A stretch of 64,000 nucleotides of DNA, taken from Blattamonas nauphoetae. Its lineage: Eukaryota > Preaxostyla > Oxymonadida. Under the pieces are notes generated by a model. That model did not search any database and had not been told where the DNA came from. It worked only from the letters and a program-made list of their open reading frames with translations. Below, piece by piece: positions 8,890-19,242 of the stretch. The position numbers and the translations under genes were made by a program. The stretch's first letter is position 1. Every line of letters starts with the position of its first letter. The DNA lies in NCBI GenBank assembly GCA_033064195.1, contig JARBJD010000377.1:1-64000 (forward strand). Direction: 5' to 3'.

Positions 8890-10866
8890 TATGGTTGATG
8901 CGAAAGCCTACAAAAACAACTTTTTCACGAACAACGAAGAACCTGATTTTATTGTTCCACTTCAATCCGTCCAAATTCCTCACTTTGTTTGTTCATCACT
9001 TCTCGAGAGAGTCTTCTGAACTAGGCACGAGAACAGCCGGATCATCCCATCAGATGAAGTCTAGGCTTCTCCACAAATCTGTGATTCAACTCTCTTCGGC
9101 ATTCATCTTGCCTGTGTTGTGACCATCAGTTATGTCAATCGACGGCTATCTACCTCTGTGTATCACCCAGACATCATCCATCTGTTGACACTACATTTCT
9201 GAATCTTCGAAGCGCGACTATTGAACCTTTCAGGTTTAATTTCCTTTTGAATCATCAATTGTATCATCTTTTCTCGTATACATCGCTCCTTTCGATCTCT
9301 AGTCATCAGTTTCAAGAATTTCAAGAATCTTTTCATCGGTTTCATCAGAAAACGGGAGACAACCGTTCCAATGTCTCACAATGATGTCTAAGCTGTCGAC
9401 TCATCTCCACACTGTGGTTCCTCTGATGAAGAATGATCCAAATCGGCCTAAAAGTGTCTTCGCGCGAATAATGTCCCACATTCCTAATATTGCTCTGATT
9501 TCTGGTGCACTCGTCCTGCTAGAGCATCTCGGACATTGTTGCCCGAGACTTTCACTTGTTTTCGGCATGAAAAACCAATCTGCATTGAGTGATGACTGAC
9601 AAAGAAATTGTGGTTTGTCATTCTCCCTTCCTGCTTCAATTTAATCATTAAAAAACGATATCTCTTTCGTCCAGTCGCTTATATTCTGACACGAACTGTT
9701 TTTGGTCGAAAAAATTATACGATACCAAACGTATTTTCAACAAGTAACTAGAGACCACCACATCCCTCAACAACTTCAGATCACCACACCTTTTTTGGAT
9801 TTGGACTGATTGTTCGTTGCAAATCTGAATGATAATCAGTTCGTCACAACAACAACAACTTTGTAGATACTTTCGGTCCCATTGTGGAATTCAACCCTTC
9901 CTTCACACACTCGATTGCGCACTGACTTTCTCGTCAAGTTCGAACAACACCACAATACCTTGAATCTCCTGACAGTCCCTCCACATAATTCACCGGATGT
10001 GTGAGAGAAGCGGAGCAGTGAACGTCACTGGAACAGTTTCTTCATCTCTAAGACTTTTATGACTCTCTTCACTGTCAGCCCAGCTGACTATCTCCTCTCG
10101 TTGTGTGGAGACAAACAGTTACAAGTGAATATCAGTTGGCATCACATCCAATGTCGTGAAGCCAACACATCATTGTTTTGTCTTGTTCAAGATCATATTT
10201 CCATTCACAAGTTGTGTAATTCTCACATGTATCGATATCTTATGTCCAGATATGGTTTCAAATGAAGATCAGCAATTTGAGTGAAGAAAAAGGGAAAGAT
10301 CCAAAATCTTGGTGAATTATGATGTGACTCAACACCCCGAACAATGCAATTCGACGAGAATATTGAGGCCAGACGGAGTTTCAAATCAGGAATAACTTCA
10401 TCAATGAGAATTAGAGGTTGATTCTCCTTCTTCTCATTGTCCTCTATTTGTAGTTGTTAGACAAAGAATGTGGAGAAATGATTTGAATGAAAAAGTTTTG
10501 TTACATCCCACATCCACCACAACTTCCCCAGGGACCGTCAGTATTCAAATAATAGGGGCATCTCACTTGGTACGGCTCTTCTGCAGGCGCTGCCACGCAG
10601 ATCGAAGAAGATCTCGCTCCCCACTCTCTCCATTCATCATCTTGAACTTTCAGAGATCTGACAACACTGCAAATCTAAAAACCAAAGAGATAGTACCAAT
10701 TCGACTCTTTTTTCTCGAATCAATTTATCACACGATCCACTGGATGACCTGTTTGCGTTTTATGAAAATATCTGTAGAAACCCAAGTTTTAAGGAGGCGA
10801 AAGCAGACCAAATACATGTACCGAAAGTGAAAAATGACTTGAATAGGAACAAGATGGAGTGCGGAC
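8890..10866. other. No supported gene
   Basis: Only short open frames under about 75 codons occur here, none with recognisable motifs. There is no clear repeat or inverted repeat. It could be intergenic sequence or heavily decayed elements. Confidence 0.5.
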
Positions 10867-11300
10867 TCAAGCGTCTGAATTGGTTGTACATTGCGAATGG
10901 TTGAGCCATTTGTCAGATCGTTGTCGCAAATTTTGTAAGACCATGGTAGATATGAGCAAGGACGGCTCATTCTCCCGATTGAACATCGTTCCCGTTGGGA
11001 GAGGGAAGTCATGGATGAATGTGAGGGTAATGGTGACTGGAGAATCAAGAAACTCATCCTCCATTGTGCTCTCACTGTCGGAGAAGGCATCTGACAGATC
11101 CCCGCCAAAGTCGAGCTCGTTGCCTGCTTCAAGCTGCCCCAGAATGAAGTCGAGGGGAATCTCCGAATTGCTAAGATTGTTGAGATCATCTTCTTCGAAT
11201 GAACTTTCATCAGTGAGTTCATTCGTGTCAGAGGCAACAAGATGATCAGAGCGACTTCGAAACTGATTTCTCCCAGCAGCACGATCAGAATGTGTTGATC
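10867..11300 (-). CDS. Acidic protein fragment, unknown
   Basis: Read on the minus strand, an open frame of about 140 codons encodes an acidic, serine-rich product (DESSFEEDDLNNLSNSEIPL, then LGQLEAGNELDFGGDLSDAF). It ends near SDKWLNHSQCTTNSDA. It lies downstream of the larger minus-strand gene ending at 11569 and may be its last exon or a separate small gene. No family is recognised. Confidence 0.4.
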
Positions 11301-11568
11301 CTAGGAATCAAAACAAGGAAGTCAATCTTAAAAGAAGAGAAACGACACTTTTTCGTTGAGATTGTTATGAAATGGTGTGAGTTCAGAGAAAGGCTTTTCT
11401 CGATCTGTTTCATCACTAAATCAAACTGACGCTTTGTCGTAGTTGACTTCTGGATCCAAAAAAGATGCCTTTGTCTTAAGTTTTGCTTTGAAACACGAAT
11501 GTAGATTCAAATTGTGAGACAAGCCGCATTTTTGTTGTTTCCTGCTTCAGTTCAAGATGTGTGGTTTT

Positions 11569-14500
11569 TCAGTTGTCTTGTCGAACTTTCCAGAGCAGTT
11601 TGAGTGATGCCTCATCTGGGCAAATTGCCATTGTTCCTGTTCGAAGGCTTTTCTCCAGGACAAGGGCTTCTTCTTCTCTTTCCATGAGTGCCGTTTGATT
11701 GGAGAGAAGAATCGTGTCCTGCTTTGGTTTCGGAGGGGTTGGAGATTGAAGTGTAGTCATTGGATTCTGTTTTGGACAAAGAAAAGATATTGCGCGTTGA
11801 ATTGTGACAAGTCCGTTTTGTGCCATACTTTCGCCAATTCTCTGAAATAGAACCATGTGAACGAAAATCCGAGTCATTGAAATGATATTCATTGTGAACA
11901 GAAGAAAATGTCATGATAGTACCGACAAAATACCTCGAGAACTCCACATCAGCGTTCACTCCGCCCCTTCTGTTTGAACACATGCTCTTCCTTCTCAAGC
12001 GTGTTTTCAGCTTCGTCCACAAGATCTGCCTCTCCTCCCCCAAACTCCCCGTGCCGCATGCTGTTGTCCATCCCATCCCACTGTGCCCACTTGTCCTGCT
12101 CTCGCTCCTTTGGCCGGTGCCGTTCGTTGATCATGTTCTGCTCGTGTTGTGTGAGAGGACTTGTCGGAGTCGTCCACATTGAACGGCATGCTCAACGAGA
12201 TCTGACTCGTCGACAGTGTCATCATCGCGTCGATCACACTGTCAGTTTGAGAATGGGGAGGAGAGGGCTGTTGTGTGAGGATTGTCGACTTGTGTTGAGT
12301 GCTGATTCGCGTCGAGGGTGGACTGTTCGAGAACACTGTCCCAGAACGGTCTGCTGGAGATGGTGAGAAGGGGGGAGTTAAGGACGGGATGGCGGAGAGG
12401 GTGGCGGGAAGAACGTCGGCGTGACAGACTGCGGAGGATGGTAGCCGAACGACTACGACGAGTACGACGGCACGAATGGTCTCGCGTTGGTGGAAAGGAG
12501 CGTCGGGTTGGGCGACTTCGCCTGCGACGACGGGAGCGGCGGTGGCGTTGCGGAGAGCATCGTGTCGCTCTCATTCCGACTCCCAGCCAGACTTGGCGTG
12601 GACTTTTCGTTATCGGAGTCGTCCAGGCCGAGATCGTCCTCGTTGAACGACACAGACGCGACAGGTTTGAACGGCGAATCGCACATCCACTGCATACTCA
12701 CCGAGATCTGACTCGTCGACGGCGACATGATCGCGTCTGTCACACTTTCTGTTTGGGAGGAAAGAGGGGAGGACGGGTGTGTGGGGATGACTGGCATCGG
12801 TTCAGACGGCTCGAGATTCCCATTGTGGTATTCCGTCGAGACGGGTAATTTCGGTTTGGGTGAGATGATGAGGCTGCCCAATCGAGGTGACATGTCTGTC
12901 TCTCCTTTCGGCCTGTCTTTCGGCTAAGTCTCTGAATCAGCGACATGTTTTGAGTGTTGATCGTCGATGTCAGACGGCTCCAGTGATGCTGTCCCCAGAA
13001 TGGTCTGTTGTGCGGTGTGTGTCTTCTCATTTTCAGGCTTCCTCTTCCGCGGGAGAGAGTGAGCGAGGGGAGAGTGTGCGATGAGGGGGAGGTCGCAAAT
13101 GTCTGTGAGGGAGAGGGTGAGAAACGTGGGGTGAAGGATGGGATGGTTGGGTTGAACGGGGACTTTCAGGAGCTTGACGGTTTTGTGGACGGCGACTGCA
13201 GAAGACGAGAGGAAGACTGGGACTGCTGTGCCTGCTGCGAGTGGTACGCGCTGTGGATGAGAGTGTTGAGGAGAGGCACGAGGACGGGATGGTTAACAAG
13301 CTGGAGAGCAGAGAACGAGTGTGGAGGCAGATGTTTCTGCGTCGAGCCTGTTGATTCGGGGTGCGGGAAGTGTTTCTTCATTGGAGTGGGAAGGAAAGGC
13401 GGTTGGGATGGATCCAACAGCGAGTACGGGTTGACAGCTGACGAAAAGTGCAGTCTGTTCTGCGACGAAGAAGACGAACTCGCTTTCTGCGGATTGACAG
13501 TGCCAGGCTGAGTGAAGAAGCCGCCTGATGAGGAGAGGAGAGCAGCGGCCCTGTTAGCCTCTCCACTGCGTCTCTCCCACCCCACATCCGAGTCGTGAAG
13601 CTGATCGAAGGCATGCTGCGGGGAAAGAGTGGGTCCCGACGGTGAACTGCCGTTGGTCTGCGTTGAGATGTAGCCGGCGGGGAGGACGGTGCACGAGATG
13701 AAGAAGTCAGAGAAGAGGATGTCTGCGTTCTGCAGCTTCCACACGAACAGAGACGACAGACGGGAAAACATGAGCGACTTGAAGAAGGTGTCGAGATCGC
13801 TGTTGTTGACAGACGGGGAAGGAAAGAAGACCTGCGTGAGGAGATGCGGAGAGGTCCGCCAGGCTGTCTTGGCGATGGTTGGGACGTTGGTTTGTGGAGA
13901 GGGGGCTTAGGAGGAGTGCGAGCCTTGAAAAGTGGTGAGACACACCTCGACGAGGACGACGAGTGGCGCTATGGGGATCCACGTGACCTGGTCGAGCTGA
14001 GAGAGTCGCTGGAGGGAGAGGACATGTCTGTAGGAGTGCTCGTGGACGGCACATCGGGTAGAGCAGCGATGTGAGGGAATGGCACGTTGTCCTCATCGAT
14101 CTTCTCGTCATCTCTTCGCTCGCCCTTCCCGGCGGCTTTTTTGAACATCTGGGGAGTCATCTTTTGGATCCCTTTCGGTTGGAAGGACGGCGAGTGGACG
14201 GACAAGAAGCGGGTGGTTGGAACTTGTCTTGTTAGGAGATGGTGCTGTTGAACATCTCTCGAATCGCTGAACGACTGATCCAGTTTTAGGATGCGAGAGA
14301 GAATAGTGGGGTGCATCTGGGTGTGGAACGGGACCCTTTCGGAGCCAGACACGGGCCAGTCATCAGCCGTTGGATGGAGAGTGGAGTACGAGAAGATCTG
14401 GGTCTTCTTCCTTGGCTGCTGAGTTGCCTCAGAGTTTGAGAGGAGGATATGGTGAAAAACAATGAGACAGTGATGGACTTGTGCTTTTGCTTCTTTGTTT

Positions 14501-14800
14501 TTCTTTCTTTCCTTCTTCTTGACGAACAGCTTCCCAGACGCGAGAGCGAAGAGGCAGTGGAGAGGATAAATGCAAGTAGGCTTGTTCTTAATTGTGCTTC
14601 GCAGCTGAAAAACTAAAACATCCATTTCTAGCATCAATGTCAGGCTATTGGTGATTCTCCTCACAAAGCTGGACTTTCCCACTGTAGGGCCGGTGAGGGG
14701 GCATCTGGTCCGGATTTGTAGCCATTGTATACACCGGGGAGGACACCAGCCGTTCAGGGAGGGAATGAGTGCTTCCGATTTGGGTCAAAATGTCCTTCCT
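11569..14800 (-). CDS. Large serine/proline-rich host gene, multi-exon
   Basis: A chain of minus-strand frames (about 14800-13969, 13771-13166, 12893-12453, 12336-11949 and 11892-11569) looks coding. Frame changes between segments are best read as short introns, although decay cannot be excluded. The first segment includes a Walker A-like stretch (LTGPTVGKSSFVRRIT) around 14655-14710. Later segments are serine/proline-rich, with a twice-occurring motif STSQIS(V/L)SM (near 12710 and 12210). The last segment ends EASLKLLWKVRQDN with a stop. Opposite-strand frames in the same place are arginine-rich shadows. I do not recognise the family; a P-loop protein is only a hint. Confidence 0.45.
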
Positions 14801-15473
14801 TCCATTGCTCCTTGGAAAAGGGAATCCTTCATTTCGAAGGGAGATGCCGTGGTTTTCGTAGTCTATTTTCGGTCAGTAGAGGTGGAAGAACGTGAGGAGA
14901 AGTCGGGCAAACGAGGGTTTCACATTGAGATTCATTGATAGCTAAGACTCGGAGATATAATGTGAAGTTGACGATGAATTCTTTGAAACTCAATGAGACA
15001 TCGTCTTTTCCTGAAATGATAAGACTCCAAAGTCAGTTTTCATGATTTTTTTCTGAATCCAAAAAAATGATGGTGTCAGATCCACGAACTCGAGCCATCG
15101 TCGCTCCAGAAGTCAAAAACTCATTGATCACAATTAACAATTTCATTGGACCTGAAAATCAGTATCTTTCCGGATATTTCATCCTCATGAACAAAAAGGG
15201 GTGTTTCGGCTGACCTCAAAAATATGCACCCATGTGTGAGAGACAATACACAGAATTTCACAAGATACCGAACGGTTTGGAAGTCTGACACCAAATGTGG
15301 GTGATCAACTCTTATCTCCCGACCATCCCCAAAATCCCAGGGGATCGGACTGGGACATCGTCCCACATCGCCTGATTCGTATATTTCTCTCCACTCTCCC
15401 CTCGCTCTCTTCCTCCCCCTGCCATCTGCAATTTACTTGTGCGTGTCTGATGCTCGTTGTGAGCCGATGTGGA
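14801..15473. other. No supported gene
   Basis: Short frames only. This is the flank between the upstream part of the minus-strand gene and the MITE at 15482. Confidence 0.5.
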
Positions 15474-15481
15474 GGGAATTT

Positions 15482-16057
15482 GGCATGAGTTTAGTATAGC
15501 TGGTGAAGTTTAGTATAGCTGGTGGTGGTTTAATATCGCTGGTGGCGGTTTAGAATAGCTGGTTGTGACATATCACTAAAAGATGGTCATCTGGGGGTTA
15601 TAACATACAAAATCGTTCCATTTCCTTCTTGTCATCTCTTTTCACAACAATAGAGAGAGGCGGAACAGTCAGTGGAGGATAGGCCCTTCAAAAATGAGAG
15701 GCGAAAATCAGAAATCCTTGATAACAATCACTTCACAGGACAAGAATGTTCACTTTCTTTTTACTACTGTCTGTTTTGCACATTGTATTGTCAAAACACA
15801 TTATTTTTCTAAATCGATATTCATAGAGCGAAAAAAGTTCAATTTTTTTTGATCAATCTTGATCGGAGGAATTGAGACTTTTCATGACTTTTATGCGGTT
15901 TTTTCACTTCTACACCTTCTCTGGGGATCTCATCCTTACCATATCGGAATACTTTATGGTGATAGCTTCCATATTTCTGTAGAAATCCACCACCAGCCGT
16001 ACTAAACTCGTTGCACCAGCCATATTTCAAAACCACCAGCTATATTAAACCCATGCC
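15482..16057. mobile_element. MITE with tandem-repeat TIRs and 8-bp target duplication
   Basis: This is a 576-bp non-coding element. An exact 8-bp duplication GGGAATTT flanks it (15474-15481 and 16058-16065). Its ends are inverted: GGCATGAGTTTAGTATAGCT on the left against GGCATGGGTTTAATATAGCT from the right. The left end continues as four tandem 20-bp units (GTTTAGTATAGCTGGTGGTG type, 15489-15567). The right end has about three inverted units (15988-16050). The GGCA tip and 8-bp duplication match the large element at 44495-51608, suggesting the same transposase mobilised both. Confidence 0.85.
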
Positions 16058-16349
16058 GGGAATTTCCTCCTTGCCAGATTTAGGCTGATCGAGACATCGA
16101 GAAGCACAACACAAAATAAAATTGTGGTCATTCCAGAAGACGTCCAACCAATGAGACGGTGTGTTTAACTTGTATCATCTTTCATTGAACACAGTACACA
16201 TTCTTTTCGGAAAAATTGAGAATGGTGTGAGATAAAATGTGGAGCTCCAGAGATCCCCACAAACTTCGGGGTTTCCACCTATTAATCGAGTTGATTTTCA
16301 GAAAAAAGAGATGTAGAGTAATCAACGAAGTGAAATGGAACGTTAATCA

Positions 16350-16640
16350 TCATTAGACCACGACTGAATTCCCATTTCTCTCCAAGCAAGTCTGCGATCG
16401 AGTTCGATATCCAGAAGTCACATGGGGTGACCTCAGGGCTCCGAGCAGGCCAGATGAGCGGACCATTCTTTGCAATCCATCGATTCTCTTATTTTGATGA
16501 GAGAAAATCCACTGTCTCGCGGGCTGTGTGGGATGGGGCGCCATCTTTCGTAAACCAGGTGGTGGTTTTGGGACCACCTAAATCTCATCAGAGGCCTATA
16601 ATGCAGCGATTGAAGCCCATTATTACTCATAATGACCCTT
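16350..16640 (+). pseudogene. Mariner transposase fragment (catalytic end)
   Basis: The plus strand, read around 16545-16380 from the reverse side and around 16480-16600 directly, carries a decayed mariner catalytic segment. The readable pieces are KDGAPSHTARETVDFLSSK and WPARSPEVTPCDFW. These correspond to the second catalytic aspartate region and the final aspartate region of mariner transposases, in the minus-to-plus orientation of the fragment. The fragment has an internal stop and lacks the N-terminal half. Orientation is less certain than identity. It lies 300 bp from the MITE. Confidence 0.45.
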
Positions 16641-17039
16641 CAAGTCCGAAATCGTGACAATCCCCCTCAACGAATTGCCGATTGTATTGGAAACTCCTTT
16701 GAAGAGACTATTCTGAACATTCGGACAAAAGCTTTGTCTCTGGGCATCGGAATATTTCTTTCACAAAAGTATCAAACAAAGACTGGGAAACAATTCCAAT
16801 GAGATTCGAAAAGAGTGGCATGCACAAATCTAAATCCTACATCATGAAAAAGAAGCGGACTGAACGATCAACCAAGAAGTCCTCCTCTCCAAAGAATTTG
16901 TGAGGCGGGAAGAGATGCTGGATGGAGAGAGATCAGTTGAAGGTAGAAAACGAATTGGCAGGCCTCTTTTTTCGTCGCCCAAAGGTGAGGAAGATCTCAA
17001 AACCCATTCTTCACTCAATTCATCGGCCTCTCCGCAACA

Positions 17040-17870
17040 ATGAATCCCATACCCTTTGCATATGCATTCTTCTCAATTGACAATCTTCAACAATTTGGGT
17101 TTGCTCTGAATTCTTTTCAACAAATTTGTCCCCGAGACCCAAAAGTATTCATCACCGATAAAGATGCAAGGCTCCGAGGGGCGCTTCATCAGATATTCCC
17201 TGATTCAAGGTTGTTTTTATGTCGGTTGTATGGACTCACCTCAATCTTTTCGAAAGCAGTCGATTTGCTGGGACTAGAGGAGGCTGAAGAGCTATCTCGT
17301 TGACAATTGGACGATTGGCAACTCCAGTCCGAAATCCACGGTGAAATAAGATCGTGCCCTCCGAGAAATGGGCGTGGACGAAAAGACTGTCGTTCGAATC
17401 CCCTCACCGCCAAAAGATTCAACCTCCACTCGCCCTCTCGAAGAACTCATCCCCCAAATCCCTCTCTCTGAACTGCCAATCCCGCTCAGAAAAGTGGTTT
17501 GTGGAGAGAGGGGAAGGAAGTTCATCTCACGGAAGCAGAAATTGAAAAGTGGAAGATGTTCGAAGCAGAAACGCCCGTTCAAATCCCAATTCAGGTGAAT
17601 AGAGGACAAAAGAAGCGCACGATTGTCGCAACTGAAGAAAAGAAGACGAAACAAAACTTCAAGAAACCTAGATTAAAACGAAAGAAGAGAACAGAGGACA
17701 CAGAGAGCGAGGAAGTGAGTTGGAGTGAGTGCACGTCATCTTCCGAAAGTGAAGTCGAGTATGAGACGAAACGAACCATTGGTATGACTACTCGATCCCA
17801 TGCCCTTCCCGATGTGATGGTCCTCCATCCGAGAGTCGAACGGGACGACTCGTCGATTCGGGTTTAATGG
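17040..17870 (+). pseudogene. Mutator-like transposase remnant
   Basis: The piece at 17040-17303 encodes KVFITDKDARLRGALHQIFP followed by DSRLFLCRLY. This is the MULE domain signature in which a (V/I)TD aspartate is followed by an alanine-rich helix and FP...LC. Downstream, 17354-17867 encodes a lysine/serine-rich tail (QKKRTIVATEEKKTKQ, SEEVSWSECTSSSESEVEYE) in changing frames. It could be the transposase C-terminus or an adjacent gene piece. The N-terminal half is missing or unreadable and frames change, so it is dead. Confidence 0.6.
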
Positions 17871-17932
17871 CGGATGCTGAAGTGCTGAATCTGGAACGAA
17901 AGTCCAAAGAAATTGATAATAATAAAAGTTAC

Positions 17933-18321
17933 TCGCCCTTGGAGGGGCCGTTGAGTCTGCCCGCACCAGTATCTCTTACCACTGTTGGGGACCCATCTGG
18001 GGGCTGCCGCTTCTTTGCACCAGCTTTGGGCTGAGTCTTGGGCCGTCCACGGCGCTCTGGTCGAGGGTCCGGTCGAATGCTGTCGGGAGCCCATGTTGGG
18101 TCATCTTCCTGGGAGAGAGAGTTGTCTCAAGAAGATGAGAAAGAAGAAGGGGGAGTCGATTTCTTCCTTCGTCCTGTTCGCGGGACTTGCTTCTTGGGTC
18201 TTGCCCGCTTTGGTCTGGCAAAGTTCGGAGCTATTGACTTATCATCTTGTTTGGGAGTGGGTGTCTTGCGTTTCGGTCTGAGATTATCAATCTCTAGATC
18301 ATCACATCCTTCCAGGAACAA
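17933..18321 (-). pseudogene. Basic, AT-hook-like open frame with one stop
   Basis: The minus-strand frame encodes a basic, proline-rich product (LRPKRKTPTPKQDDKS, ARPKRARPKKQVPRTGRRKK). Then comes an in-frame TGA, then a second part with an AT-hook-like RRGRPKTQP segment ending at SKGE. Composition is similar on both sides of the stop, which suggests one former protein. An intron is possible but no clear GT-AG pair removes the stop. It may be a chromatin-type protein or a transposon-encoded tail. Confidence 0.35.
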
Positions 18322-19078
18322 GAATCACAAATGTCAAAAGGATTTATGAAAGTATCTATCACAATGCCACATTTGCGGTACTCGATCAAGCTGGAAAACA
18401 AAAACCAAAACCAGAAAAACAATGCTTGGAGGGCCCTGACTCCAACTGTTGCGACAGCCAGTCACGAGTACAACATCAACTATTTGTGGAAATTGCTGTC
18501 GCGGCACGACATACCATTCACACCAGACCTATTTTTAAGTTGTGTCTGTGGTGGGCTCGTGTTTTCTCTCATTTTATTCGTGTATGTCGTTGTCTTTTGC
18601 TAAAATTGGTAATCTCCCTCAAAAATAACTATCTTGCGCTGGACTTTGTTTCGGAAATTGATAGATAGTGTCATGACTGTGGTAGACGGACACAGGGCTT
18701 TCCAAAAATGGCCGCTCGGTGGAGAAAATGGTCGCTGGCTAGAATTCGGTATGAAGAAATGCCAATAGTGATAATTCTGGTCGCTTTTGGTCCAATAGTA
18801 CGTGGTGGCCTGGATTGTGTGATCACACCCATCACTTACTACGACTCTCACTCCAAGGTCAAGATGTCATCGTATTGAGTTGTGACAACAGTATATTCCT
18901 TTATCCATTATCCTGACACAAAAGCGACATTGCGAAATGAGGATAATCGCAGATGCCATTTGGAACATCAAAACAATGGAAGGATCTTCCAATACACACA
19001 ATCAAATCCTGAAATGAGATGAAGAAGGTCTAAAACAAACAACAATCCCTTCACTCAACTTGTCAAATAATCCAATTC
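18322..19078. other. No supported gene
   Basis: Only short frames occur here. Tryptophan-rich fragments near 18690-18740 hint at another decayed transposon, but I cannot name one. Confidence 0.45.
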
Positions 19079-19144
19079 GTTCGCCCTTCGTTCTCGCAAT
19101 GTTCGCCCTTCGTTCTCGGAATGTTCGCCCTCCGTCTGCGCTTC
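19079..19144. repeat. 22-bp minisatellite, three units
   Basis: Three tandem copies of a 22-bp unit GTTCGCCCTTCGTTCTCGCA plus AT lie here, the third diverged. It sits 100 bp downstream of the minus-strand gene ending near 19243. Confidence 0.8.
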
Positions 19145-19242
19145 ATCAGTATTTCATTCACCCTTCGTCCGCATTGAACATCCTCAAGAGTTCTTGATTT
19201 CTCCTTTCAATGAATCCAACAACGACGAAGATAAGACTAATG

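Noticed and set aside
12318-13511. Long plus-strand frames rich in arginine and glycine
   Set aside because: They are antisense to the serine/proline-rich minus-strand segments and have shadow-like composition.
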